A model generated the notes under the pieces. It saw only the letters and a program-made list of their open reading frames with translations, was not told the origin of the DNA and ran no database searches. A DNA stretch of 64,000 nucleotides, taken from Coffea arabica. Lineage: Eukaryota > Streptophyta > Magnoliopsida > Gentianales > Rubiaceae. Position numbers and translations under genes: made by a program. The stretch is taken from NCBI RefSeq assembly GCF_036785885.1, contig NC_092322.1:11802466-11866465 (forward strand). The letters run 5' to 3'. Below, piece after piece: positions 48,477 to 61,828 of this stretch (positions within the stretch are counted from its first letter, which is position 1; the number at the start of each line of letters is the position of its first letter).

Positions 48477-48669
48477 GACATTCACCCCTGCAGTAAAAAA
48501 AAATATAAGGATAGTGCCATAGCATTTCCTTGATCTAGTTGGATTTGTATACCTAATAGTCCCTAACACAAGTCTCTTTAGACTCACCCTTCTCGTAGAT
48601 TAGGATAGAGTAGATTATATAATGTCTCGTTGCTGGTAAAAAAAAAAAAAGAAAGACATTCACCCCTGC
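48477..48669 (+). mobile_element. Poly(A)-tailed retroposon, 163 bp, with 15-bp TSD
   Basis: GACATTCACCCCTGC at 48477-48491 is repeated exactly at 48655-48669. The insert 48492-48654 ends GTCTCGTTGCTGGT plus an A run. It includes TAGATTAGGATAGAGTAGATT, a style of tail common in plant SINEs and LINEs. No clear Pol III A/B boxes are visible, so it may be a 5'-truncated LINE or a SINE 3' part. Confidence 0.8.
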
Positions 48670-49377
48670 TTTGAATCAGTTGCAGTCTAACATGCACGAG
48701 GCTTATGAGCATTAGACCAGCAGACGAAAGAACCGTAGAGCACAAGCCAGGTGATTGGCAGGATGATTAAACGTGATGGCTCAATTATTGAACATAGTTA
48801 ATGATGTTCAGTTACTATAGTTATAGGTGTGAACAGGAGGAGGACTCCTCTTGATTCTTGAAGGTAACAGTGGAAGAATAAATTAGGAGAATAATCAAAA
48901 CAGAACCTTTGAAGAGATTATTGTTGAATCCCCGCACAATTTTCTAGACAAAATAAAAGTATGAGATTCTTGCATAGAGTAGTCTTCATGCTCGGAATAC
49001 ATCGCCTTGAGCCTGCATTTACGTAACTAGAAATTTTTTCTGTAACTATCTCCCTATTTTATTATATAGATTACGACACTTTTTGTGAGACCTGAGATCT
49101 TGATTTGTACTTTGATGGTCAAACCGACTGCAATTGCCAGGAAAACTACTGGTTCCATGTCTTGCAGAGAAAGGACCGAAAAAGTAAGCAGAACTAAAGC
49201 ATAAAGAAACCCTTTATTAATCAAAAAGTGATCCCATCTTCTTCGCCTAAATTACCGGTGTTAAGACATAAATTATCTCTGGCTGCTTCCGTGTTGTGTA
49301 CATTATTTGGAGCCCTTGAACTAAAAAAATTCACTTACTATATATAAGTGTGATAAAAGTTATAAACATATAATGAC

Positions 49378-49500
49378 TATGAAATTTGAAATATTAATAT
49401 TTGAAATCATTACTTTAGTATTTTTTGTGACGTGATGATGTGAGATAAAAAAAAAAAAAAAGTGATTGAAAATATAAAAAAACTTGCATATATTCATTAC
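49378..49500 (+). mobile_element. GTTTGGAT-family MITE, interior fragment
   Basis: ATATTTGAAATCATTACTTTAG, TTTTTTGTGACGTGATGATGTGAG and GTGATTGAAAATATAAAAAA follow the family order. The ends are lost. Confidence 0.5.
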
Positions 49501-50916
49501 AGCATCGGTCCTATATTATTTTTTATTTATTATTAAGAGAAAACATAATCAAATCAGAAACCTCACAATCACCCGACCTATCAGCTAAGTTGGTTAAAGA
49601 TACTCTATAACATCTTCAATCCACTAAACATATATTTATCCGTTCTCTACTTGGGTTTTTTAACGAATGGCTAGTGGCATGATTTAAGAGGAATTTAGGT
49701 ATTTGTTTTTCTAGCAAAATAGATTTTAAAAACAATAAAAAAGAACGAAAAAAAATGTGTTAATATATGCTAACTTAGGTGTATTAAACAACACTTATCT
49801 GTTGGACAACGATGAGAAAACCATATGCTTTTAATAAAACCACCTTTAGATTTCACCATTCACCTAATTTTTAAAGAACACTGTGGATTTACTCCCCACG
49901 TAAATGAGGGTCGATAAATTTGTGGAGAAGTATCAAAAAAATTAATGAATGATCTCCAATTATTGTTGCATCCCATTTTTTTCTATGATTTGTGGGTTTT
50001 TTTAAGATTAAAGTAAGTTGAACGTCCAAACCTCAATTTTTAATTCTGACAATCTGTACCTCGGGTTTGTGTACGTGTATGGGAAGGATTAAGATTGACA
50101 TAGCTTCAAGCGTAAAATATACAATAATTATGAATTAACACTTTTGAATTAAAAGAAATGAAGATTGTCCAACGTCATCTGTCCGATCTCACATCTGATT
50201 CTTCTTGCAGCTGATTCGTCAATAGAATCCACAACCAATTGAATAAGGAAAAAAGAAAAAATGGAGATGCATTTTTAATGGAGAAATTTAAGTAAAGGCA
50301 AAAATGTTCGATCCTGAAGCTTCCAATTAGTTACACCCCTCATAGTGAGCCAACCAGAGAATCGATCATGGATGGCTCATAATTAGACTTTTAATGAGGA
50401 TTAATTAGGTATATTCCTGGTCATGCTTTCTTTCAGATTTCCGACCCCCCAAAAGATGATACTATTGATTTTTTTTTTCTTTTTGGGTTTCAATATTATA
50501 TTTTCTGCGTTTTCTACGTTTTCTCTAACTGTTTCTTTTTTTGCTTTTGGACGAAGATGGGGACTGGGGACGGGATATTGAGTAGTATTCTTCAGCATTA
50601 TGACTTTCAAAATAGTGAATCAAGCATAAAAAATTATAAGGTTCAGAGAAAATATGTTCCGTTACAAAAAACCATTTCAGTGAGGGAGGGATATTTATGG
50701 CTTGTAGCCAAAAACCCAATGTGATTTAATCAAATTTTTGACTACTATGTACTTTTTTTTTTCGTTTATTAAAGAGGATCAACAATAGTTCTCCATTACC
50801 TCTTAATAACTTGAACACGTAATTTAATCCGTCGATTTCTGACTAGCACTTGATTCTCGACTGCGTGAAATTTGAATTCATACACGATTATTGGCCATCC
50901 GAAGGACCTTTTTTGC

Positions 50917-50981
<65 letters not shown>
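50917..50981. repeat. Compound (AT)n(AG)n microsatellite
   Basis: About 27 bp of AT passes directly into about 38 bp of AG. Confidence 0.95.
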
Positions 50982-50984
<3 letters not shown>

Positions 50985-52779
50985 CAATCAGTTAATTTGA
51001 GCTGATCATTTTGCTTCTTCAAAACATTCAAAGTGCTTGACCAGGGGAACAAAACCACGAAAATGAAGTCTACGACGTTAGGAATTGCCAATACGTCCTC
51101 ATTCACAAACTTGGCAAACGTCAGATGCAATTAATTCCGATTCTCCAACTCGCATGCACCGAAGGCATGTACATTTGTCAGGAAGGGAACAATGAAGAAG
51201 AAAGGAATGAAAATCACAGCCCTGAAACAATTCGAAAATAACGCAAGAATCTTCTTGGAGACTTCAGAAAAGATGCTTAAAATTACGTAGTCTAATAAAA
51301 ACAAATGATGATGATTGGTCTTATGCTACCTTCTTCCTAAATTAGATGCCTGAATTCAAATTAATTGGCAAAAAAATATTGGAAGAGACTTAAAACATGG
51401 AATGGTTTGAAGGGAATGTCACGATAGTGATATTACAACAAACTCATTCAGAAACAAGGCATTTGAGAGAAAATGAATCTTCTATTTAGCACTAAAATTT
51501 GTCATTCGAAAAAAGTAAACATCATTTCAGGACAAAGTAACACCTTTCAGTTAAGGGACAGAATGTGCTGTAATGTGATATATTATTACTTTCTCATATT
51601 TATATTTTAAGTATGGGTTTTTTTCTAACGGGAGCCTCGTTAACATATCTAGTATTCAGTTAACTTATTATATATATATATATATATACATATATTAATA
51701 ATTATTATTTTTTCTTGCATTCATATACTTTTTCTATTTAATATTGTCTATCCTCTCTTGTATTCATTTACTTTATCTAATTAGTCTTATATTGTCAAAA
51801 ATATAAAACCTTAAATATATTTTAACGGGTACCGTTTAAGTATTTTATCCCTAACTTTTGGACATTTGTGCGGACCTTTAAAATTCCCAACGACATAAAA
51901 TAAGAAAATTACTGTATATATTTATGCACCTTTCAAAATTACAGTATCGGTGGTGTACGTAATTGAAGATTTTCTAACAACAGTAAAAATAAGAGTAATG
52001 ACAGAGAAATCTCAAAGTTAAAAAAAAGAAGAAGAAGAAGAAGAAAAAAAAAGAAAGAAAACTTTCGTTTTCTTCTTCTTGATGTGATACAAACTAATAG
52101 AGCGTCTTTAGAAGAACTGTTTATGAAATTTGGCACCGCAGTCGGCACTGAGAGCTGCACTTTGCTTATTGTTCAGATGCCCGACATCGCACGTGTGACT
52201 TTTGTCCTGCAAAGGTTAAACGATCGCACACGGCCTACACGGGGCATGTCCGGAATGACTAGGAAGGGGGCTATGTCGGTCCTTGAAATGCCACATGTTC
52301 CTGCTAACCAACTCAAAACTGATCACTCACTTTTTAATTAGTCGGTTGATTCACTTGATTATTGCCGACCAAATCAATGCTTAACTCAAGGAATTCTTCT
52401 TCTTTTTTTTTGCGGGATAACTCAAGGAATTCTAGGAAGAATATGGCTAAACCCTCTAATGTTCGTCTAGGTTAGGTATCTACATTGGTAAACTGATTGA
52501 GGCCACATTCAATTCGGAGATCCAATAATACGAGGATTGGCTCAAAGTTATTCCCTAATTAGGAGAATTTTGCTAATTCTTCGTTTTTCTTTTGGGTACG
52601 AACAAAAGTTTTTTTTTTTTAAAAAAAAAAGAATTTGAGAGTCGAATTAAAAACTTCCACCAATTAATTGGTTCATTCGCTTTTGTCTTCTCCCTTTTAT
52701 TATTATTATTATTATTATTTTAGTAGTGATCTGATCACTTAATTAAATTTCAGGAGCGCTTCTAGTATTATGAGGGCTT

Positions 52780-52912
52780 ATTTGGATAGTGAGTTATTTG
52801 CACAATTTTATTTGTTTACATTATCAGTATATTTTTATTTCACGTGTGTCATATATAAAAAAAAGTGTTATAATATTTTTTTTTTAAAAAAAATAATCTG
52901 CTATCCAAACAC
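52780..52912. mobile_element. GTTTGGAT-family MITE, full length
   Basis: TTTGGATAGTGAGTTATTTG and its inverse AATAATCTGCTATCCAAA form the ends of a 133-bp element with an AT-rich core. Confidence 0.65.
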
Positions 52913-53707
52913 ACTTTTTTTTTTATTAAACTAAACTAATTGATTAACACACTAATGTGAATGTAAAGCCCTAGGATTCATCAATAATAGTGGAGAATAT
53001 GTGTCAAGTATAGATGATAGATTCACTTGGGGGTTGGGTTGTGATGGTAAGAGTCCTCGTTCAATGCCAAGAATTTCGTGCCATCTTTTATCACATGATG
53101 GTGTCTTAATAATTAACACGACATAGGGCACGTTTTACCAATCAAATGTGGAATCAACAAAGGCATTCTGTTCGCTGAGGACCTAAGGTTATTGAATAAG
53201 GTACCTTTGATTCATATTCTTGATCAACATCATCGAATTATATGCCCTGCATCATCATTGAGCAAAGGCAGCAGGCCCCTCACCCTCGGTTGAGATATTC
53301 TCATTAGACAACTCAACTTAATTAGATTTCATAAATTTTGCATCTAAATGTGTGAGATTGTATTATAAAGTTTCAACCTATATGAGTTAGAGATTCTGAA
53401 TTTAATAAGTAAATCTACATTAGATTTCAATCTCCAATCCGTTATTTGCGAGTTATAAATTGGAATATCATCATTAAACCATTTATTTATTTTTTTTTTT
53501 TTGGACCATTGTGAGTTATCTATATAATAAAGAATAAAGTTAATATTTGGGCTAGAAATGTGCTTAGAGATTTTATGTTTTTTATTAGCACACAAATAAC
53601 TAGTTGACGAAGTAATATTTATCTGCAAAACGACTTCATACCATTTCAAGCAGATACCTCTTGTTCTCTGGAGATGCTAATAACAGTTCCAATTAGATCG
53701 ACTTTAC

Positions 53708-53850
53708 GGGGGAATCTTCAATAATCAATACTACTTAATTAGTTCGCAGTTCCATTAACTAATTTGCTCATCCACCACACATTCTCATTAACTAGTATTT
53801 GCAGGGGAATCTTGAATAATCAATACTTAATTAGTCCACAGGATTCCATC
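53708..53850. repeat. Direct repeat of about 45 bp
   Basis: GGGGAATCTTCAATAATCAA...TTAATTAGTTCGCAGTTCCA at 53708-53752 is repeated with few changes at 53804-53850. The copies are about 50 bp apart. Confidence 0.7.
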
Positions 53851-53874
53851 TTCATTTAACTACTCCTGTTATTC

Positions 53875-53877
<3 letters not shown>

Positions 53878-53915
<38 letters not shown>

Positions 53916-53984
53916 TTACTGCCAACTATGCGTCTCGCGCGTAGAACCATTCATAAAATAAAATAAAATAAAATAAAATAAAAT
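53878..53984. repeat. (TA)n and (AAAAT)n microsatellites
   Basis: A TA run at 53878-53912 is followed 40 bp later by about six AAAAT units at 53955-53984. Confidence 0.9.
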
Positions 53985-54398
53985 AGACGCATGTGTTAGG
54001 TACCCGTCGCTGAAGACGTGCAACATTATCATTGGCTTCGGTAGTTAATGCACAACAATAATACATCTTTTATCCTTTGATTAATTAGTAGTACGGATTA
54101 TGTCTTTGATTCGACTCTCGCACCCTTCTTTCTTTGTATGCCTAAAATTAGGTCTAGAAAACAACACGCCAACATCACAATCAGATGTGTCTTGAGGGTT
54201 TTAAATTCAGATCTATAAAATAATCAGATGAGAACACCCAATAAAGGGCACTACTAGCTAGCAGCATTATTATTATTATTATTATTCCTCCTGTCCTCCC
54301 GGCCCAAGTCGAAGCTTAACAGAAAAGCTGAAGAGAGGACTTATGGAGGAATTAATAAGTAATAGCAGTGTCGACATGCTCTGTCATTTGGTCGCCAT

Positions 54399-54432
54399 AG
54401 CCCTTCACGTGTGAACCGTGAAGTGAAGGGCT
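54399..54432. other. Hairpin around a G-box core
   Basis: AGCCCTTCAC and GTGAAGGGCT form a perfect 10-bp inverted repeat with a 14-nt loop. The left arm runs into CACGTG. It could be a cruciform or a transcribed hairpin; no miRNA family is recognised. Confidence 0.4.
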
Positions 54433-54884
54433 GTTTGTTTCTTAGGCAGCAAGTTTCGATACAGTCCGAGGTTGCTCGCATTTTGCCGCCGCTGTTACTG
54501 TTATCTTTCGAACACAAACAAACTGCCCGCTGTTACTAAGTCTTGATTTAATATGCCAACAAAACTAGAGGGTGCATTTTTTCTCAGTGAAATTAAGGCC
54601 CAGCTGTATGGTTGTCAAATTACGAAATCCGTTCAATTGGAAAAAAAAATTTTTTTTAATAATTGAATACTACAGTAGTTTTTTCAAGTTCTTGTTCCTC
54701 GTTTGTGTCGTTATTCATTTCCGCGAGTCAAGGAGTCAGGACAAGGGATCCCAAAACTTTGGTTGGAAGTTATGTGTTGAATGATGATGAAGTCAATGAA
54801 ATTACTCCATTTGAAACGATTTCTTCATTTTTAGTACAGTATAATGCAAACGGATTCCTAGAATAATAATGATTTGACTATTAT

Positions 54885-55157
54885 GTGGAAGAAGAAGTCA
54901 AGGGCGGGGGATTCCCCAGGGAACAGGCTGGTTATTTATTACCTGTATTATCAGACCATCGGTCCGGCGGTCAAAAAGGAGGAAGCCGGGGCGAAGTTCA
55001 CGGGAAGCCACTTAACGCATTCCATTCTCTCTTGGCGGCCAAGGAAGTAATCAGAAGCAGACAAGTAGTCCATAGATTAGAAAAAGAGGTCAAGAGTCTT
55101 GCTAGAATACCAGGCAGGGCTGGGCGGTTGTCAGTTAGACTAGCACTACAAATATGA
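54885..55157 (+). other. GC-richer open frame, unassigned
   Basis: Ninety codons in a GC-richer island, with a basic product (KEVIRSRQVVHRLEKEVKSL, then RIPGRAGRLSVRL). No family is recognised. An organelle-derived insertion or an old gene fragment would explain the composition, but I cannot demonstrate either. Confidence 0.25.
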
Positions 55158-57738
55158 AGCAATTTCTTTTCTTTTTTTTTTTTTTCTAGAAGGTGAGAAT
55201 GGAATTTACTGTGTATTACAATATGTACATCAACTAAAAATTTAACAATCTAGTACTGTGAGTTACTTTTGTATTTTTTTTAATAGAAAAAAATGGGATT
55301 TAAGAAGTAACGAAAGAGAAAGGGGGATTTTTACTCACTTGATCAAGGGTGAGTTTGATAAAATTTAAATCTGTTAAGTTGCTAAATTGTTTAGTATTGA
55401 AACATTAATATTTGAGCATTTTTTTTATATTAAGTAATAAGTGTACAGTTTATTATTTATTTTTTGGAGAAAATTTTGCCTAAACAATTTATTCTATTTT
55501 TTTTGGTATTAAATATATCTGAACGTATTAAAATCTTATAATCCATTAAATTTAAGTGTTGAATATATTTTTATAAAATGTTAATAACACTACTGCTTTA
55601 TTTGCTAATGACAACAAATTGATTTATTAACTTATGTGATAAGATAAAAATGCCTTTATTTTTTTTTATATTAGTTAAAACTTTTCATAAAAGGGGTGGA
55701 TTGTAAATCCAATGAAGCATAACGATATTTTTTGTTTAATAAAAAGGTGGAAAAAAAAAAAGAAGAAGAAGAAGAAGAAAGGTGCCTAGTATTAGCATCA
55801 ATTGTCAATTGTCGCTCAACAGGAGAAGCAGCAATAACACAGCTGAAAATCAGAGTGGCTTTGATCTGAACAAGAAAAGAAGGACAAAGTTTCAGAGTTC
55901 AAATTTACCTTCCCAACAGATTGGATCCTACCAATTTTGTTGTATTGGAACTCAGGTCATGTGGCTTCATCTGTCACCAGCCTAACACCATACACCTATC
56001 CAATTGCGCGTGCAATCGAGAGGTCACTTTTTGTGTCGGCCCACAGATTGAAGACATGTGTGTTGACTACAACTGGCCCACTTGGTAATTTGGCTCTTCT
56101 TTCTCAGCCTCTAGCTAGCTACTATTGCTATATACAAAATTTTATGTCACATCCTCCAACACCTAAGTCTTAACTCGACTGATAGGGAATTAACCAGATA
56201 TTAGGTCCCCTTGGAATCGAAATGTGCTTGGAGTTTATATGGTGGATGTAGGGTCAAAAGGGTGGGATTTGCAATAATCTCGAACAATTATCATCATATT
56301 AGACCGATAATTGTATGTATAATGTAATATTAACGAAGTCAACACCTTTTTAACGGATATATATATATATTTTTTTCGCTTCCTCTAAATTTGCAAATGT
56401 TATACTGCATGTGATGAACGTAAGCAATTTTTTATTGAAAGAGAGATTTCAGATCTTACGAGAAAAAGAGAAGAAAAAATGGAAAGATTTGAAGGTCGAA
56501 TCAGAATCCTCATTCCTCGTTGTTACGTGAGTAACATCTACCCCGAATAAATGGCATCTTGGAAACGACAAATATGAGTAACTTCAAATGGTAGTATACA
56601 ATTCAATCTACACCACTAAAAAAGATTGCGTTTAATTTTGTACGATGCCGATCATCTTCATGCCCCATATCCAAATCCGTGGGTATTGGGTGGTTTTGAC
56701 TATGAACCATGGTGAAGAATTGTTCAACCTACTAATATTTTTGTTTGGAACGCGTGTTAGAATGTCTTCGTCAGGGATGCAAACGAGTATAATCAGGTCC
56801 GAAAACTTAAACTTATTTGATTATCTCAACGATTTTGATATTTAGTTTAAATTTGACTTATTTATTTGTCGAATCGAATTTGAACAGTGTTATCGAATAT
56901 AAAACACAATTTAATTTTGTTCTAACTAATTCACGAATCAAATTCAAATAAACTCTTGCTAAATTGAACTGATGATTTCGAGTATCAAAAATAATTTGAC
57001 TCATCTTTCCATTCTAGTTTTCCACAGCACAGCCACCGCGATTGCGGCCCATTCAAATGATTTGATATTGGTAAAAACACTAAAAGGTATTGCTTGACAA
57101 CTAGATGCCAGTAGTGTTACAAAGATTTTCCGCATTTTGGGACTACGGCAACTGCACCTGCTGCAGCTTTCGTAATGATGATGTTATGATAGTGGGGCGG
57201 AACCAATTATTACGGCCTTAGCATTTTCTACTTAGCCGATTCTTTGAAAGGAATGTGGTCAATCCACCACTCTCTTCCAAACATCAGTTGTCTCCCAGAG
57301 TTACTGAAACATTTTTGCAGCAACTTTTTTGCTTAAATATAAATTTCTATTTCAGTTTGCAAATGCTGAAACTTCACAAACATTTGTTTGAAGTACAACG
57401 AATTACCACATCAAAAAACCTCACTGGTTGGAGCTCTACCTACTTGTTGATCGATTCTAACTTGACGAACTCTGCGGTTATATGAGAGCCAACCGCTTCT
57501 CCGTCTTAGGCAAATCCGATTTAATGGTATGTTGACCGTTCAATATATGATATAATATGAATCTGACCTGATTGCGATGCTGATACGGTAGTGATTAGAG
57601 ACCAACTATCTTGAATTGAACTTTGAGGTGTCAAAATTGAAATAACAAATGCTCTAGCTGAATAGTGATCACATGAAAATAAAATTTCTCTCACAATCTT
57701 GTTAGTGAATTTCTGTTCAAGGGTAACACAAACTGCTT

Positions 57739-57862
57739 TGTTTGGATTGCATTTTTCTGAGTTTTTTTTTTATAGAAAAATTATTGTAACGATTTGATAT
57801 ATGTGAGATTAAAAAGTCATTAAAAAATGTGTTAACGGAAGGGAGACGTTGCAATCCAAACA
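57739..57862. mobile_element. GTTTGGATTGCA-ended MITE
   Basis: TGTTTGGATTGCA and TGCAATCCAAACA are perfect 13-bp terminal inverted repeats except for one end base. The 124-bp core includes TTTGATATATGTGAGATTAAAAAG, linking it to the GTTTGGAT family. Confidence 0.65.
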
Positions 57863-58234
57863 CATGATTTCAGCATGAATGGGAAGAAATGGACAAATTA
57901 GCAAAGAATAAACTACCTAGAAAATTCCTGCACTATTCTAATAGTTAGCTTTTAGCTCCTCATTTATTTGAAGTCTTAAATTGATTCCTCACTAATTAAA
58001 AGGATCAATTTTTTTTAAAAAAAATTTTTTTCTTCAATCCATTCCCACCATTAGATGCGTCAAAATTTGCCCTTTGATACATGACCATTAACGATGGACA
58101 CAGACTAAAGGATCAAAATTTAATGCTTTCTGTTATTGAGGGCCAAAAGTTGATGATCGGATTAGTTCGAAAACTATCTTTTAAGTAGCCTACCCAATTA
58201 GCATATATCAAGATTATGGAGTGCTAACTTTAGA

Positions 58235-58260
58235 CCCCCCCCCCCCCAAAAAAAAAAAAA
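58235..58260. repeat. Poly-C/poly-A junction
   Basis: About 13 C followed directly by about 13 A. Assembly here may be unreliable. Confidence 0.85.
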
Positions 58261-61200
58261 GGAATAAACAAAACCCCATTATTTGGCTCTTTGAACAAAA
58301 AAGGGTCGAAATCTTAACTTGCCTCGTTATGGAAGGCCAAGTTTAAAATTCCACTTAAGCAAGTAATGTGACAAGAAGCATTATTAATTGTTTAGTTTTC
58401 TGCAAAGTGTACCATAAAGAAACTTGAAAACTTCAGTTGCTGTTTCTGCATTGTCTAATTCGTATCTTGTCCCCACAAAATGAACTTATCAAAAGCTTAC
58501 AACAAAAAAGCAACCTATGTGAATTGCAATCAAATAGCAAACTTATTCTTTTCTCGAAGATTTCTTATCTTTATCTAGAGAACTCCCTAGAGTTAGCCTT
58601 ACCACATTGTTTATTCCTTGCTTAAAAAAAAACATATATAAACCATCAGTAGAATTTACAAAGTAGAAGGGAAAAAATTGACAGATATACTAGATGCCAA
58701 ATTCACTAGAAGGAATCTATTTTCCAAAAAATGTGACAAGTAACCAACATAACTGCCGATCCAAACTTTGTATAACTTTCGGTTTTGATGTGAGCCCTTG
58801 AGAATGAAATCTCAGGGTGACTGTGTGACGCCTGGATTTGTGGTCCAAATCTCTACAAATTAATAAGGATTATACGAACTTATTTGTTATCTGCAGGGTC
58901 CATATCTTTCTCCCGAAGTGGGCAATCCACAAACAAAAACCCTACCCTCAAGTGTGATCCTTCTTTCTTTTTTTATCTAGATATATCGGTTGTTTGTCCT
59001 CTTTGATTGCTATCAACATCAGATATTGCAGCATATAAATTTAGTGAACACAAACATTTGAGAAATAAAAAGATTTGATGCACAATAGTACGTGAAAATT
59101 GTGATTGATGCATGGAACTCTATATATATATATATATATACATGCATACTGTATCTGAGTTCTAAAATCTGCGATTACTGATGTGAATTTTTTTTTTTTT
59201 TTGGAAAGATTTTAGGATTATTCCTGCAATTAGTCTTGGATGTCAAAATTTTGGAATTTCAATGGAGGAGAGAGTGAAAGGAAATCAAGAAAAGAGAAAG
59301 TAACGCGGCTTAAAGGACCCGCAGCATAAAAGGCCAGATAATATAATTGGACCCTTAATTAACTTTCCAAACCACCATTTGTGATGCTTTCTTCTTGATA
59401 AGTTGATGTAATTGTGCTTTCATGTCAATTTCTAAAAGTGAAGAGCAAATAGTGATTCAAACAATTCGATGAATACTTAAGTGCCTATAATGGTCTCTGG
59501 GAGATAGGGTACTTCAGTGCCTAAAATGCAGCATGCTTTCATTCTAGTTTTAGAGGATCCTCTTTTTGTTGTCTTTACTTAATTAAACAATATTGCTAGT
59601 CCTAACACTTTAACCTAGCTATCAGTTTCCAGTCAAGTTTATTTAGGGTAAAATGGAGTTAAATCACAGAATATACATGAGTGATTGAGCTCAAAGTCAG
59701 CAGTTAGAATAAAATGTATGTCAAAAAGCTCAACTCAATTTTATTAAATGTTCTACTTTGTTAATTCAGAGGTAAAACTATTAGATGCTACAAATGTCTT
59801 CCACCTAAAAGAATACAACACCTTTTAGATTATCACATTTTTGTTTGGAGATAAGGATTTCATTATGTCTAACAAATGCTGGACCAGTTTCAAGCTTTTC
59901 ATCATTGAAGAGTTTAGTCCCAAGCTTGATTCACATGACTGTATAATGAGCGTTCTGGTTCATTAAGGAAGTAAGATGAGAAAGGGTCTACGATGTGATG
60001 AGTAGCTCAATTTCCTCCCTACCAAGTCGTCAAGATAATGCATACAGTTTTGTTATTGACAGAATCAAGCAAGTTTTTTTCCTTTTTTTGCTTCCATGGA
60101 TCATGTTGTTGTTCGATATATTGTATGGTATTTGATGGGATGATCTTTATTTGCTTAATTTGAATACCAAGATTTCACTGCCAAACAGAGAAAATCTCAA
60201 AACGGGAACAATTATGTGTAGTTGTTGTTTTCTGGAATCAAACAAAAAGCAAGCATTCCAACCAAGCCACGCATCATTCCTGTTGCAAAGTTACATTTGA
60301 TGGCATTTTTCCATCATACAACTTACTTTTTCTCAATTTTTTTTTTTTTAACTCAAAACAAAGTCTATACCCCAAAGTAAAATTGTTTATTTGAAAGTAA
60401 ATGATGGGACTTGATCAAATGATAAGGTTAGCAAAAGTTAAAATACGTAGGTCTAGGCCCCTAATTAGTTACTTCATAAACGTACTTAGATTTTTTGAAA
60501 GCCCTGGAAAGTACAATTCTCTTTTTATCGCTGAGATAACATTATTATTAAATCTCCTTTCAGAAATACAATTATATCATTCTATTCCGCATATGTATCT
60601 TGCTTTAATCGTCCACAGTGAAATGCTTTGATTTTTAAATATCAATTATTTATGGTACATTCTAAGTATGTACAAATCTCTAGCTAAAAGCTTAAACGCT
60701 TATACGATTATGCCCAAGAATAGAACCAGATATACCTGTGGGATCTAGAGTCATTATGAAAATGATGAGAAAAGAGGGGATAAGTTCAATTGATCGAACT
60801 ATTCTAGCATAATTAATTATGATGGTCAGGCACAGATAGACAATACTATTATAGAAATGTTCATGGTTCTTATCCTCAGGTCCTCCAAACTTCTTTAAAC
60901 TGGATATGTCCTGAATGTGAGGAAAGAAAAGTGCCAGAAAAGAATCATATATTTCATGAAAATTGGATGCAGATTCCAATTCTATTAAAGATCAAATATC
61001 AGGGTTTGTAGCAGATCTCCTTATAAGAATGCGATGCCTTCATCTTTCAAGGCGTGGATTATTCAAATAAGGCATATTGTATACCTTCATATGTCAAGCT
61101 CACATCAAAGATCTCTAGCGCAAATCAATAACTTACTTCATTAGGTTGTATGCATGTCTGTATTTTGGAGAATAACGTGTTATCGGACATTTGGAGATGG

Positions 61201-61800
61201 GATTCTCAAGAACATAAATCCTTAGGATTAGATTGAGTCATAATAAGAGATTGCCAAAGACTTCCTTGTCAACTGAGCTTCACCATACTGTTTAAGAGAT
61301 CACATGAATATTACTTACTAAAAGATAGCAGGGATATGAAGAATTTGCTGTATAAATATCCGAACAATTTGCAACTTTTGATCATCAAACTAGCCTTATC
61401 CGAAAACAGCCAATTAACTGAACATAATCATTGTTCATAACCACACATGTCATCTGATATTGCATGATCTCCACACATATATCCAAAAAACACACACACA
61501 TATCCACAAAACACACACACAAATCTCTTCATCCTTGGAAATAAAAAATTCCGTTTATCCACTAGGATCTATAGGCGGCATGGCATATCCTTCCAACACG
61601 GGCATAGTGGAGAACTATATCTTCACTAGTTAGAGTGTACAAGTTTGTTTCTTTTGCTAAGCAGCCTCTCCAATCTTCCATGTGCTTTGCCTTTTTATCT
61701 TCATGCGTGTTTACACCTTGAAGCTCACTTAGAAAAAAGGTAAGAAAAAAAGCCAACAACTGAAGCAAAATCAAGATAGAACAAACCTTTTTACTTTAAT

Positions 61801-61820
61801 TTTTTTTTTTTTTTGATAAT
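61801..61820 (-). mobile_element. Possible retroposon tail (ATTATC-poly(A))
   Basis: On the minus strand ATTATC is followed by 14 A, the same end as the insertion at 12718-12739. The flanks CTTTAAT (61794-61800) and CTTTTAAT (61821-61828) could be a decayed target duplication. Confidence 0.35.
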
Positions 61821-61828
61821 CTTTTAAT

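Larger units (their letters stand above)
48670..52779. other. Intergenic, no gene recognised
   Basis: The stretch holds a MITE fragment (49378-49500), a compound AT/AG microsatellite (50917-50981) and two ACGGG-containing tracts near 51631-51655 and 51824-51845 that may be ends of one degraded element. Open frames such as 52084-52341 have no domain. Confidence 0.4.
55158..61800. other. Intergenic, no gene recognised
   Basis: AT-rich DNA with a MITE at 57739-57862 and a C-then-A homopolymer junction at 58235-58260. Around 56768-57000 there is a degraded stretch starting AGGGATGCAAACGAGT that resembles the ends of the hAT-like element at 15633. Open frames lack domains. Confidence 0.4.

Noticed and set aside
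50796..51130. Minus-strand frames rich in Leu-Ser and Ile-Tyr
   Set aside because: They translate the (AG)n and (AT)n microsatellites.
53030..53100. SINE-like GTGATGGTAAGAGTCC...GTTCAATGCC stretch
   Set aside because: Resembles tRNA-derived A/B boxes only loosely, with no tail or target duplication found.
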